NCBI GenBank assembly: GCA_021399435.1
Contig: JAJTUP010000038.1
Location: 496,001-560,000 of the forward strand
Direction: 5' to 3'
DNA: 64,000 nucleotides
Source of the DNA: Diaporthe sp. PMI_573
Lineage: Eukaryota; Ascomycota; Sordariomycetes; Diaporthales; Diaporthaceae
Positions 24,937-36,808 of this stretch are shown piece after piece. Positions within the stretch are counted from its first letter, which is position 1. Every line of letters starts with the position of its first letter. The notes under the pieces are model-generated. The model did no database searches. It saw only the letters and a program-made list of their open reading frames with translations, and was not told where the DNA came from. The position numbers and the translations under genes are program-made.

Positions 24937-24962
24937 GTGTGTGTGTGTGTGTGTGTGTGTGT
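24937..24962. repeat. (GT)13 microsatellite
   Basis: Thirteen uninterrupted GT dinucleotides in a non-coding stretch. Confidence 0.95.
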
Positions 24963-25151
24963 CGGAGTTGGACGAACGAAACCCCCAAACCCCCTTTCGT
25001 GACAGGCACCACAAGCACGAGCAGGAAACAACTCCGAGCGCCGTGGGTGGGTCCAGAGCGAGCAAGGAAAAAGGAAAGAGGATTGGACTTCGGTGCCGAA
25101 GCGGCTACGCTACAACTTGTTCTTTGTGTGTTTCTTGGAAATTCTTTACAC

Positions 25152-25176
25152 GGTCTTTCCCCTTCAGGGAAAGACC
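25152..25176. repeat. Perfect 10-bp inverted repeat with 5-nt loop
   Basis: The arm ggtctttccc at 25152-25161 pairs exactly with gggaaagacc at 25167-25176 around the loop cttca. No T-run or gene end lies next to it. Confidence 0.85.
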
Positions 25177-27581
25177 ACGAGACCCGGGGTGCTGGACCGT
25201 AATTACGACTTAGATGCGAGGTGTGGGTGCAGGTGTGTGTGCGTGTCCTCGAAACCCGGGACGGGCCACCCAACCACCATGTCCCATGCTTGCTGCATTG
25301 CCCAGTGCGCGAAGGGGGTTGGGAGGAGAACTGGCTGCAGGTCTGTCTGGGCGTCATCACTCTGTTGTGCGCATCAGTTTGCTCTTTTCTGTGCTCCACC
25401 ATGCCGCTGCCACGCCACTGCCGGTGGGACAGATACTTGAATAAGAACGTTGCGATGCCAAGCGCGGACTTCTGGGGCGGCGAAAGTGAGACGAAGCAGC
25501 GGGTTCGGACGACACGTTTGCGGCGTTTCGGTGGTCCCTTCCATCTCATGGGCCCGTCCGGGCAAGTGTGCCCGACCGCAACTAGACACCGCATGTGACG
25601 GATTTGATGATTACTCTTTCTACCACAGTACGTACATACTGTCGGTCTGCCTCGTCTCGATTCCGTTGGTCACTGGCATTACACTTTCGCGCCTCGTCAG
25701 CAGGCCGTGCCCCGACAGCCTGGCAGCAGCAGGGAGTAGATGCCGTGCTAGCCGGGCGAAGCTTTTTTGACTTTCTGGCGTGTCTGCTCGGGAGCGCGGG
25801 GCGCATTCGAGATGTGCAACCGGATTTCCTCTGGCGTTTCCCTCTCTGTGGGGCCGGCCACGATGCCAATTACCAATTCGGACCCCTGTCATAGAGAGCT
25901 CTTGTTCTACTGGGACTTGGCTTTTTCTGTGGGTGGATCTGGGTGCGAATCACCCCAAAGTATATCGAGGATGTGAACCTTGGCAAATTGAGTTTATTCC
26001 TCCGAGGTGTTGCTGCTGCTGTTTCAACATGTAATCGTTCATCAGCCCTGAACCTTGACCTGAACCTTGGGAGCTTCTTCAGACGACCACCGAGTGCGCT
26101 GGGATGGAGATGCTATGCATTCACACACACGCATCAAGATGCTTGTTGTTCGTTCTAGTGTATGAGCTGATGAGCCGGGCATCACTAACGAGCTGTGCAC
26201 TCTCCCTGACCATGGATTGGCTGGGATTATGGAGTTGTCGTGGCACAAAACCACAAACAAGCATTGGACCGGATATCGGCCCAGTCTAGCACCACCGAGG
26301 GCCTTGGGGCGTCTTGTCCTAGATTCTTCGAATATTCGAGGACGAGTAGTCGACCAGACAGACTCCTGGCCACAGTGGGTGAGTGGCCTGCCAGGGGGAC
26401 TTCCTAAAACATCATAGCTGCGTAGTCCTGCCTGGTCTCCGCCCCCACCGGGCCCTGCACAGTATTCGGGCCCTGCACAGAATTCGCCCCGATGGCCCCA
26501 GAACTAACCGTCGTCGGTCCCGCCTGCCTCGTTTACCGTATCCGTACAGCAAAATGGACATGGACATGCAGGAGCCGTGGGACTGCTCCTCGGCCCACTA
26601 GCTCATGGATTATCAATCCAACTTGGAACTTGGATAACTGAGTCGCTGTCAGCTCGGGCCTGGGGACAACCCGCACTCATCAATATCAATGTCGAAACGC
26701 CCGTCCCTTGTACTGCTACTTGCTGCTTCTCCCGTCGTGACACATGGGCCTTCACGGAGCCATCTGATCAGTCCTTCCCGCAACCCTCGGACACCTAGAC
26801 GCACTGTGAATATTTGTTTTCCCTCCTCCTATCATCAGACTGTGTCACTTACGTGTTTGCCGTCCCTGGCAGGCCGCTTGTGAATACCTATTGCTTCTGC
26901 TGTGGAGACAGAACAGACAGACAGAAAGCATCCTTTTACCACATCATCTCGACAATATCTACACAACTTGCGGTGGTCACCAGGAACAGGCATCTCAACC
27001 GAATTCCGGCTCGGGCCAGAATACCAGGAGCGGAATTTATTCTCTCTCAACACCACCCCAACTCCCCTGCCAGGATTCTGACATCGGCACCGAGACGGCC
27101 ACAGGCCCAATCACACCAAAGGTAAAACCGTCCCAATCCTGATCCCAAAGGGCCGGATACGACTCGACGCAACGGCAGGACAGACTAGGCAAGGTAGTCT
27201 GCCTTGCTAGTGCAACGTCCTCGGCCGGTTGATTCGAAGCCGAACAACAGCTAGCCGTGCGTACAGTATTATGTGCACTTTTATGCCTGCATGCTGCTGT
27301 ATTGTATTCTTCTGCAGACTCGGCGATTACGGGAGCAAGGGGGGGAGGGGGGTTTCCGGCAGATCGGCCATCAAGCGGTGGACTCAACAACTCCCCATTG
27401 CGGCCGCGCTACGGTGCCCAAAGTCCCGGGGTCATCATCATTCACTCACCCTTTGACTCATTAATAATATACCGGTGTTTTGCTTTGCGCCAGTCCACAT
27501 CTGCCTGCTTCTCTTCTGACATTTGCTTCTTTTAGTGCTCAGTGTTCCCACGTCGCTCACTCACCCACTCACATGCTATTC

Positions 27582-27612
27582 CACTCATTCACTCACTCAC
27601 TCACTCACTCAC
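27582..27612. repeat. (ACTC)n microsatellite in the ABC transporter leader
   Basis: A run of cactcatt/cactcact units about 130 bp upstream of the start codon. It is probably transcribed as part of the 5' leader. Confidence 0.8.
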
Positions 27613-27743
27613 CAGCAACCTCGGGTTCCTGAATTCACAGTGAGGCCGAGTTGACGCTTTGCATAGCTCTATATACGGCAAGTGGGGAGGAAGGCCGGCC
27701 AAATTAGTCAGACTGCATCCTTGCAGTCTAGTACGGACAGACA

Positions 27744-30700
27744 ATGGGGCCATCAAGACAGTCTTCAAGACCGTCCCTGAGGAAGGCATCAAGCGTAGCC
27801 AGCTATGATAGGGACATGCAACCAGCAGACCCTCTGGCGAGGGTCACTAGCATGAATTCGGAGAGGGAGCATGTCGAGGAGGAAAAAGAGATCGCCGATG
27901 CCGCATTGCAGGGCCACAGGGTTGACCGGGACGAAGATGATTATGACGATGCCGGCGAGGCAATGGATGACTACCATTCCGAGAGCGATAGCAACAACGA
28001 GAAGGAGAAGGTAAAGACAACTGAGACCCGACAGCAGGTCCACCGGACGAGGAGTTATGCCACGGACGCCAGCGCCACAACCCAGGCGACAAGCCACCAC
28101 CCGGCAGACGAGAGCCAGGCAAAGAAGCCATGGTACAGGAAGGCCAACCCCCTGAGATGGGGCAAGGTGCCGCCGGTTCCAGAGGAGCGCGAGGTGTCGC
28201 ACGAGCACAAGGCGGGCTTCTTCAGCCAGGTTTTCTTTGCGTGGCAGGGCTCGCTGATGCAGACGGGCTACAAGCGGCCGCTCCAGCAGAACGACATCTG
28301 GTCCGTGAACCCGGACCGCAGCGTGATCAAGATGTCCGAGGATCTCAACGCCTCCTTCAAGAGGCGCAGCGCCGCCGGCCAGAAGTACCCGCTGCTGTGG
28401 GCCCTGCACGAGGTCTACCACTTCGAGTTCTACCTCAGCGGCGCCTGCCAGCTCTCGTCCACCATCATGCAGGTCATGTCGCCGTTCACCCTGCGGTACC
28501 TGATCCAGTTCGCCACCGACGCTTACCTGGCGCAGACCACGGGCAGCCCGGTGCCCAACATCGGCAGGGGGCTGGGCCTGGTCTTTGGCGTCACGGCCAT
28601 GCAGATCCTCCAGAGTCTGGGGACCAACCACTTTATCTACAGGGGCATGTTGATCGGCGGCATGTCAAGAGCCGCGCTCATCAGCCTGATCTACGAGAAG
28701 TCCATGGTCGTGTCAGGCCGGGCAAAAGCGGGAGGCAGGTTAATCACCGACAGTCCAGGGGATGAGACTGCCAACGGGGACGAGAAGGCGGGCGGAAAGA
28801 AGAAGAAGGGCAAATCTGGGAGCAAGAAGAAGAAAGAGGCTAATGCCCAACCCAAGGCTGGTGTCCTGGGAGACGGTATCGGTTGGGGCAACGGCCGGGT
28901 GGTCAGTTTGATGAGCGTCGACACTTACCGCATCGACCAGGCCTGCGGTCTCTTCCACCTCATCTGGACGGCGCCCCTGTCCTGCCTCATCACGCTCGCC
29001 CTGCTGCTCGTCAACCTGACATACAGCGCCCTCTCCGGCTTCGCCCTGCTGGTTATCGGCATGCCCCTTCTCACCAGGGCCATCAAGAGCCTGTTCCGGC
29101 GGCGTATGCTGATCAACAAGGTGACGGACCAGCGCGTGTCCCTGACGCAGGAGATCCTGCAGTCGGTGCGCTTCGTCAAGTACTTCGGGTGGGAGAGCTC
29201 GTTCCTGGGCCGGCTGGCCGAGCTGCGCGGCAAGGAGATCGGCATGATCCAGCGGCTCATGTCCCTGCGGAATGCCATCATGGCCGTCTCCCTCTCGCTG
29301 CCCATCTTCGCCTCCATGCTTTCATTCATCACCTACACGCTCTCGAATCACGGCCTGGCGGCCGCCGAGGTCTTCTCCTCCCTGGCCCTCTTCAACGGCC
29401 TCCGCATGCCGCTCAACCTGCTCCCGCTCGTCATCGGCCAGACCACCGACGCCTGGAACTCACTGAAGCGTATCGAGGAGTATCTCTTGTTGGAGGAACA
29501 GGCCGACGAGGCGACGTTCAAACCCGACGCCCCGAGCGCCGTCGAGATGCACAGCGCGAGCTTCACCTGGGAGCGGACCCCGACGCAGGAGAACGACCAG
29601 GCCCCCGGCGGCAAGAAGCAAGGCGGCGGCAAGAAGGCGGCGGGCCCCCTCCTCAAGGAGAAGGACTCGCCAAAGGCCGCCGCCGAGGTGGACGACAACG
29701 GCAGCACCCTGGTGGGGGAGCGCGAGCCGTTCAAGCTGCACGACATCGGCTTCGAGATCGGCCGGAACGAGCTGGTCGCCGTCATCGGCACCGTGGGCAG
29801 CGGCAAGACCTCGCTGCTTGCCGCGCTGGCTGGTGACATGCGCAAGACCAGCGGCGAGGTGGTGCTGGGTGCCTCGAGGGCTTTTTGTCCGCAGTATGCG
29901 TGGATTCAGAACACTGTTAGTTGACTCCCCCCTCTTCTCTTGAGACACTCCTCGTGACCCACACGTCCTGGGGTCATGCCTTCCGGTGTAGTGATATTTT
30001 TCGATGTTTCGCTGACCATGATATGAAATAGACTGTCAAGGACAATATTTTGTTTGGCAAGGACATGGATCGGTCGTGGTATAAGGAGGTCATCAAAGCG
30101 TAAGTCCCCTTCCTGTAGACCAATGTCGACAGGATGAGCCATTACTAACAGAACTGTAGCTGCGCTCTACAGCCCGACCTGGATATGCTGCCCAATGGTG
30201 ACGCGACCGAGATTGGCGAGAGAGGAATCACCATCTCAGGCGGCCAGAAACAGCGATTAAACATCGCGCGTGCCATCTACTTCGACGCCGATATCATCCT
30301 CATGGACGACCCGCTCAGTGCAGTAGATGCCCACGTGGGTCGGCACATATTCGATAATGCGATTTTGGGCCTTCTCAAGGACAAATGCCGTATCCTGGCG
30401 ACCCATCAGCTGTGGGTGCTTAACCGTTGTGATCGGATCATCTGGATGGACCAGGGCCACATCCAGGCCATTGATACCTTTGATAACCTCATGAAGGAGC
30501 ACGTTGGCTTCCAGCAGCTCATGGAGTCGACGGCGCTGGAGGAGAAGGAGGAGGGCGCCGAGGTGGCCCATATGCCAGATGCCAACGAGGCCAAGGGCAA
30601 GAAGAAGAAGGGCAAGAGCATGATGCAGGCCGAAGAGCGAGCGGTGGCCAGCGTTCCATGGTCCGTGTATGGTGACTACGTCCGCGCGTCGGGATCGCTG

Positions 30701-32554
30701 TTCAACGCGTTCCTGATCTTGCTGCTGCTCGTCATCTCGCAGGCAGCAAATATTATGACCAGTCTGTGGCTTTCGTGGTGGACGTCCAACCAGTACAACC
30801 TCTCGACGGGGCAGTACATTGGCATCTACGCCGGCCTGGGCGCAGTGCAGGCCATCCTCATGTTCAGCTTCATGGTCGCGCTGACGATCGTCGGGACTTC
30901 CGCCTCGAAGAGCATGCTGCGCGATGCGATCACACGGGTCCTCCGCGCCCCGATGGCCTTTTTCGATACGACGCCGCTGGGCCGGATCACGAACCGCTTC
31001 TCACGAGACGTGGACGTCATGGACAATAACCTTTCCGACGCGATGAGGATGTACTTCTTCTCCGTAGCTGCCATCCTGTCGACATTTGCGCTCATCATCG
31101 CCTACTTCCACTACTTCGCCATCGCGCTGGTGCCGCTCTTCTTCCTGTTCCTCTTCGCAACGAGCTACTACCGCACCTCGGCCCGCGAGGTCAAGCGGTT
31201 CGAGTCGGTCTTCCGGTCGACCGTTTTTGCCAAGTTCGGCGAGGGCCTGTCTGGCGTTTCCTCGATCCGGGCGTACGGCCTGAAGGAACGCTTCATCAAC
31301 GACCTGCGCGTCTCCATCGACGAGATGAACGCCGCGTACTACCTCACTTTCAGCAACCAGCGCTGGCTGTCGGTGCGTCTCGACGCCATCGGAAACGCGC
31401 TGGTCTTCACGACCGGCATCCTGGTCATCACCGAGCGGTTTAACGTGTCGCCCTCCATCGGCGGCCTCGTGCTATCCTATATCCTCGCTATCGTGCAGAT
31501 GATCCAGTTTACGGTGCGGCAGCTCGCTGAGGTGGAGAACGGCATGAACGCGGTGGAGCGGCTGCGCTACTACGGAACGCAGCTGGAGGAGGAGGCGCCG
31601 CTGCACACGATCGAGGTACGGCCCTCGTGGCCCGAGAAGGGCGAGATCGTCTTCGACAACGTCGAGATGTGCTACCGCGAGGGCCTGCCGCTGGTGCTCA
31701 AGGGGCTGGACATGCACGTGCGTGGCGGGGAGCGCATCGGCATCGTGGGCCGCACGGGCGCGGGCAAGAGCTCCATCATGAGCACGCTGTTCCGGCTGGT
31801 CGAGATCTCGTCCGGGCGAATCACCATCGACGGCGTCGACATCTCCACCATAGGGCTCAACGACCTGCGCCGGCGCCTCGCCATCATCCCGCAGGACCCG
31901 ACCCTCTTCCGCGGCACCGTGCGCAGCAACCTCGACCCCTTCAACGAGCACGACGACCTCAAGCTGTGGTCGGCGCTGCGGCAGGCGGACCTGGTGCCCA
32001 GCGATGGCGGTAGCGGCGGCGGCGGCAACCCCGCGGCGGCGACGGGTGCGGACTCGCCGGCCGCCGCCAAGGGGGACCCGTCGCGGATCCACCTCGACAG
32101 CGTGGTGGAGGAGGACGGGCTCAACTTCTCGCTGGGCCAGCGGCAGCTGATGGCGCTGGCGAGGGCGCTCGTGCGCGGCAGCCAGATCATCGTGTGCGAC
32201 GAGGCGACGAGCTCCGTGGACATGGACACGGACGACAAGATCCAGGCGACCATCGCGAGCGGGTTCCGCGGCAAGACGCTGCTGTGCATCGCCCACCGCC
32301 TGCGCACCATCATCGGCTACGACCGCATCTGCGTCATGGACCAGGGCCGCATCGCTGAGCTGGGCCCGCCCCTCGAGCTGTGGGGCATCGAGGGGGGTAT
32401 CTTCCGGGGTATGTGTGAGCGCAGCGGAATCAGGCTTGAGGATATCAGGGGGGCCAAGGAGGGGATCCGGGCTGCTGAGGTTGAGGGCGAGGGTGGGGAG
32501 GGTGTTGGGAGGGTGAGGAGCTGGGATGATGAGGGGAGGGGTGAGAAGGCTTGA
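27744..32554 (+). CDS. yor1: ABCC-family multidrug transporter, Yor1-like
   Basis: Three exons (27744-29915, 30032-30099, 30160-32554) encode 1,544 residues, arranged as TMD1-NBD1-TMD2-NBD2 without a TMD0. This matches yeast Yor1, a plasma-membrane pump that exports organic anions and drugs. NBD1 has Walker A GTVGSGKTSLL near 682, signature ISGGQKQRLNIARA near 772 and Walker B ADIILMDDPLSAVD. The Asp in place of the catalytic Glu is the usual degenerate ABCC site. NBD2 has GRTGAGKSSI near 1,276, signature FSLGQRQL near 1,402 and IIVCDEATSSVD with its Glu. Before TMD1 there is a 150-residue charged cytosolic tail. Lys-rich low-complexity inserts interrupt the cytosolic loop of TMD1 (KKKKGKSGSKKKKE) and the NBD1-TMD2 linker. 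NBD2 contains a Gly/Ala-rich insert between its Q-loop and signature. The coding region is markedly GC-rich. The first intron uses the less common donor gttagt. Confidence 0.92.
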
Positions 32555-34184
32555 GCTTGGGTGAGGTCACCTTTTTTCGCTGGGGCGGGTTCATGGGAGC
32601 AGCAGCGGCATATCCCATCACCACAGAACATATCTTATGCATTATCTTGAGATCGGTTCTGCAGGCATTCATCGTCTTTGCTGGCATTGCATACGTGCAT
32701 GGTTGTTGGTCCTCCTTTTTTCCCTCTTTCGTCCTCTTTTCTACTCACTGGGCCGGGAAAATGATCTATGATGAATGGGAGAAAATGTTAGATGTTTAAT
32801 GAGATTCATATAGATTCTCTTCGCTGAGAATGAGCAATGCATAATGATGTATACAATCCACAATGGTTATGGGCTGGTGTGTGATGTTACCACAGATATA
32901 TGCCTATGATACTGGTAGTCGATATCAGCTTATGATGTTCCGGCCGACCCGAGGAATCCATGTCGTTCACTCCGGACTGTGATTGACAATTCCCCTCGCC
33001 GTGGATTTGTAATGGCGACTGTCCTGGTCCGATATCCTAGGAGGGTGGGTAGATAGGTAATGTTGCCATCCGAGCTGATCGTGTCGTGATGAGAACGCAC
33101 GCAGCAGACGGACCCCAACCAAAAATGAACGTCAGCGCAGCTCGTCCGTCCGTCCGTCGCTGTCCGCGCGTGCTAGACTGGGCACCTACCTATGAGAATA
33201 ATCGCCTCCGTGCCACAAGAAGACCGTGCGCAAATAACTCGCCCTCATTCATCCATTTCTTCAGCTGGTTACTTTTTCTTTTTTCCTTTTTCTTTTTCGT
33301 CTCCTTTTCGTCGGGGCTCGTGTAACACAAAGCAGGGGACCCAAATCGGGGGACGTTACACAAAACGAGGGGGGGAGGGAGAGTTTTGGGAACTACAAGC
33401 AGGGGAGAACAAACAAGCGTCGTTACACCACAAGGGGCGATCAGATGTTTGTGTGCGACGTGAGATTGTGCTTGACGCCGTGCATCTCGCATCTCGCATC
33501 TGGCATCTGGCATCTGGCAGGTGTCAATCACGCAGCACTGCTGCTTTTTTGACGGGCCCAAGCCACCAACCCAACGACCCATGCTTTTTTGCTTGTTTTG
33601 GACTCGGTCAGTTCAGTCACTCCGTCAGTCACCCACGATTGATAGAGTATTGGTTTAGGTGTACATGGTGGGTAAGTTGACCATGAGGCATAGGCAGTAA
33701 TAGTAGAAGAAGAATACTATTATTAGTAGCATAGGCAGTTAACGTGCCAGTACTTCAAAGTTAATACGCAAAACGAGCAGACCGAGCCAAGCCGATGCTT
33801 GTTTGTTCCCGTTACCCCTGAACGCCGTTCTCAAATGCCAATGCCAGTCAGAAAGCCACTCTTTGCCCAAGGGAACAATATGCCTGCGCCTTGCCGGTGG
33901 AGGCATGTAAGCATGATTCTTGCAATAGTCGTACCCTGACAGGCCTCATAAATTTTCTGGTTCCCGTGAGATGCTCCCAGACACGCCGTGTGTGCCAAGG
34001 CCCATCTTGCCGCACAGCGGTGTTGAAGGATCTATTCTTCCAAGCACAGAGTCTCGTCGCTGTCATCTACAGGTAGCTCCTCGTGTTCGTTTCGAGTCGC
34101 AGCTGCAGCTGCACCGTGAGACTCGCCGCTGAGTTCCGAAACCTTTGACAACTTGATCTCTAGGCAGGAGGCCGGGGCGTCCGA
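32555..34184. other. Intergenic region between convergent abc and csi2-like genes
   Basis: About 1.6 kb of 3' flanks. It includes a T-rich tract near 33,270-33,310 and a 7-bp tandem repeat (listed separately). No gene recognised. Confidence 0.5.
33482..33520. repeat. Short 7-bp tandem repeat
   Basis: Five copies of gcatctc or gcatctg in a row, in non-coding DNA. Confidence 0.8.
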
Positions 34185-35363
34185 CTAAAACCGCCCGCTC
34201 TGCCGGTACGGGTGATCGGCGTTATTACCACCCGTTCTTTGTTCAGGCGTCGTCCCCTGCGGCGGGAACATCTCTGGGTTTTCACCAAGCAGGTCGTCCA
34301 GGAAGGCGCTCGGCGCCCGTCCGCCCTGTGGTGGTGCGTTCAGGTTGACGCTGCTGGTGCTCATGTTGTTCCGATGCAGTGGTGTCCTCTGGGGCCCGAA
34401 ACCGGGAGACTCGGGAGGGCTATGGCTGGACACGGCACGTGGGTGACCTCGAGAGTCGGGCCGCAGGTTGGTCATGCTGATAGACTGGCTGTGGCCGTGA
34501 CCGTCCACGTTCTGTGAGGAAGACGCGCCGGCAGCGTAGAAACCGGCGGGCAGGAAACGCGAGTCCCTGTAGGATGAGTCCCTATACGATGAGTCCCGGT
34601 TTCCATTGTCGCGATAGGTCGAGTCCCGATTGCCGGCGCCGGCGGTCGGGGAGAAGAAGAGGTTCGTCTGTGAAGGTGTTGCTGACGGGACAGGGCCCCT
34701 CGTAGTTCTGCGCACACCTCGTCCAGAATTGACGTTTTGTGACGAATCCTGGTCGGTGTACTTGTAGAATGGGGCGGGTGGCGCGGGGAAGGCGGTCTTG
34801 TCGTTGCCAAGATGCTGGGCCATGGCGGCCTTCTCGACGGAACGGTGAAGCAAGCACGCGATGATGGCGCGCCACAGCAGGAGGGCGAGAGCGAAGGCGC
34901 CCAGCACAGCACCGACACAAATGAAGACGGTGCCGTCGGGCAGCGTTGAGACCTGCATGAAGGGGGCGTTTTGCGTAGGGGGTACGCTCGGTGCAGGGTA
35001 CGTGGGGATAGCCGTGTCTCCGGCGCCAGAGGGAGTGCTTATTGTGGGCATGTCAGAGTTCACGCCAGAGTCACTCGTAGACGTAGACAGGCTTGGCATG
35101 TCGCTGGTGGCGGTGTCGGCTGATGTCGATGTCGATGTCGATGTCGAGGACTCGCCATCGTTGGCCGAAGTCTGGCCTATGGTGGGCATCGCATCCGTAG
35201 CCGTAGCCGTAGCAGTATTATCACCTGTAGTTGTGGCATCGGCGGAGGCTGCCGCCGAAGTTGTCTCGTCATCCTGAGCGAAAGCCCCAGCTGCCAGGAA
35301 TGACAGCGCCAGGGTGGTCGAGAGAAGCAGCGAGCGCTTCAGTGAAAGCCGTGATCTCCTCAT
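34185..35363 (-). CDS. csi2: Csi2-like single-pass membrane protein with Ser/Thr-rich ectodomain
   Basis: A single exon of 392 residues starting at the ATG at 35363. The frame stays open 32 codons further up, but this ATG directly precedes a basic stretch and signal peptide ([20 protein letters not shown]). Residues 30-150 are Ser/Thr/Ala-rich and probably heavily O-glycosylated. One transmembrane helix follows ([18 protein letters not shown]), preceded by [15 protein letters not shown] and followed by [16 protein letters not shown]. That flanking pair is characteristic of the fungal Csi2 family, linked in yeast to chitin synthesis and found at the vacuole and bud neck. The cytosolic tail is Ser/Pro/Asn-rich and has a short repeat (YRDSS). 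Position and exact role in this organism are inferred from the family. Confidence 0.75.
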   Translation of the reverse strand: MRRSRLSLKRSLLLSTTLALSFLAAGAFAQDDETTSAAASADATTTGDNTATATATDAMPTIGQTSANDGESSTSTSTSTSADTATSDMPSLSTSTSDSGVNSDMPTISTPSGAGDTAIPTYPAPSVPPTQNAPFMQVSTLPDGTVFICVGAVLGAFALALLLWRAIIACLLHRSVEKAAMAQHLGNDKTAFPAPPAPFYKYTDQDSSQNVNSGRGVRRTTRGPVPSATPSQTNLFFSPTAGAGNRDSTYRDNGNRDSSYRDSSYRDSRFLPAGFYAAGASSSQNVDGHGHSQSISMTNLRPDSRGHPRAVSSHSPPESPGFGPQRTPLHRNNMSTSSVNLNAPPQGGRAPSAFLDDLLGENPEMFPPQGTTPEQRTGGNNADHPYRQSGRF

Positions 35364-36808
35364 CTTGACTGTTGCGGCTGTTGCAGCCGGTTCCCACGCG
35401 AGAAGTAAGGAAGGACGGGAGGGTAAGGTCGCCCTGGTGGTTTTGTGACAATTTAGCACAAAATCTTGCGAAGGGCAGGATTGCGCGATTGAGGTTGACG
35501 CCGTGTTCGGTCGGGATGGATCTTGGTTGGGCTCGTGTGGCGGCTGTGCAAGGCTCGTGACAAGACAAGTTCAGGGGAGGACGAGCTGTTGGTGCGTATA
35601 ACTCGTGGGTCGTGGCGGCGGCAGTGGGAGGACAAAGAAGCAGCCTCGGACAGAAGTGGGATATTGATGACGAGACGATGCTTGAACGGGTCCAAAAACA
35701 CCAAAAAAAAAAGCAGATGGGAGGAGAATGGGTGCTGGTGGCAGTCCTCGTCCTCGTCGTCGTTTGTTCAGGGCAAACAACCCTGGGCTGATCGAATCTG
35801 GGGAGGGAAGTGGAGAGGGAATTGGGATCCGCAGCGAGAGCGACAAGCGGAGAGGGGACCTCGGGACACTGGGCACGCCAGCAGGAAGGAAGCACCAGGA
35901 ACAGGATTAGCAGCGGGCACCGCACTGGCGCAGGTGCATGCAAAAAGGGGGTTTACATTCCCTCTTGGGCAGTGTACTGTGGTACAGAATCCACCTAGCA
36001 AACACCACTGGGTGTACGGGTACCTAGGCATGGTGGACTCAGCCCTCGCGCAATTGGCGCCTCCACTGGCTGCCCGCCCCAATGGGCTCGTGTCTGTGTG
36101 GTGGCGCCAGATCAAATGACGGCCCAGCTCCTTGGGATCTCTACCCCTGTTCTCGTGTAACAACGCTACGCGGTACTGTATGTAGCATCTAGTGTATATG
36201 CTTGGGTGCAGTAGCAATGGATGCACAGGAACCCAACGGTTGCACCGACACACTGGTTCTGGTATATCGCAATATGAATTGTCCCGATGACTTTGATCTC
36301 GTTTCTTGATGAGGTGGTAGTCTAGAAAGTTGCCCAAGACCATAGGCTCTGAAACCAAGCGCCGCCAATGTTTACGTGGAATGCACCTCTCTGTTGTTGC
36401 TCATGTTGATCTTTTTTTTCTCTCTGCGCCCGCGGGCTGACAGGCTGGCTGACATGCCCTTGCATCTGTACGTCAGACAAACCTAGGTACCCGTACCAAG
36501 TACACTATACTGATGCGTGCACGGTCTTGCAAAAGAGTGCTGGAGACGCCCATCTGCAGCTAACCAGTGGCTGCAGAAACGCACCTTGTTCTGTTGCAAA
36601 GAGCTCTGCACTGTATGCACAGACCACTCTTCCCGCTCTGCCGCTACGGGTCTTCGGCAGCGATCCGTTGCCTGCCCAGAGCCGGACTGGATTTATTTTT
36701 TGAACCACCCTCAGGCGCATTCAACAACCACCTATCTAATCGGTCATACATTTCGCAACCCACCCACGACGACACGCCCAGTCACACTCAGGCCAGGCAT
36801 TCTTCAAG
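35364..36808. promoter_or_regulatory. Divergent promoter region between csi2-like and fcf1 genes
   Basis: About 1.4 kb between divergent start codons. It has a poly-purine stretch near 35,690-35,715 and C/T-rich runs near 36,700-36,800 just before fcf1. Open frames here overlap on both strands and none resembles a known protein. Confidence 0.5.

Larger units (their letters stand above)
24007..27743. other. Long gene-poor region upstream of the ABC transporter
   Basis: About 3.7 kb with no gene I can defend. It contains a (GT)n tract, a perfect hairpin and an (ACTC)n tract, listed separately. An open frame on the minus strand at 24528-24914 has a Leu/Arg-rich end (LKLALQKGLRLRGR) with no family resemblance I can name; it may be a repeat relic. 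The last kilobase probably holds the promoter and leader of the transporter. Confidence 0.45.

Noticed and set aside
24728..25594. 288-codon minus-strand frame
   Set aside because: Includes the (GT)n tract read as His-Thr repeats and has no domain-like order.
28883..29836. Long alternate-frame ORFs inside the ABC transporter and on its opposite strand
   Set aside because: High-GC coding sequence creates stop-poor shadow frames; compositions are Arg/Pro/Ala-rich without domains.
33190..33680. Overlapping frames on both strands downstream of the ABC gene
   Set aside because: They run through T-rich and 7-bp repeat sequence; no resemblance to proteins.
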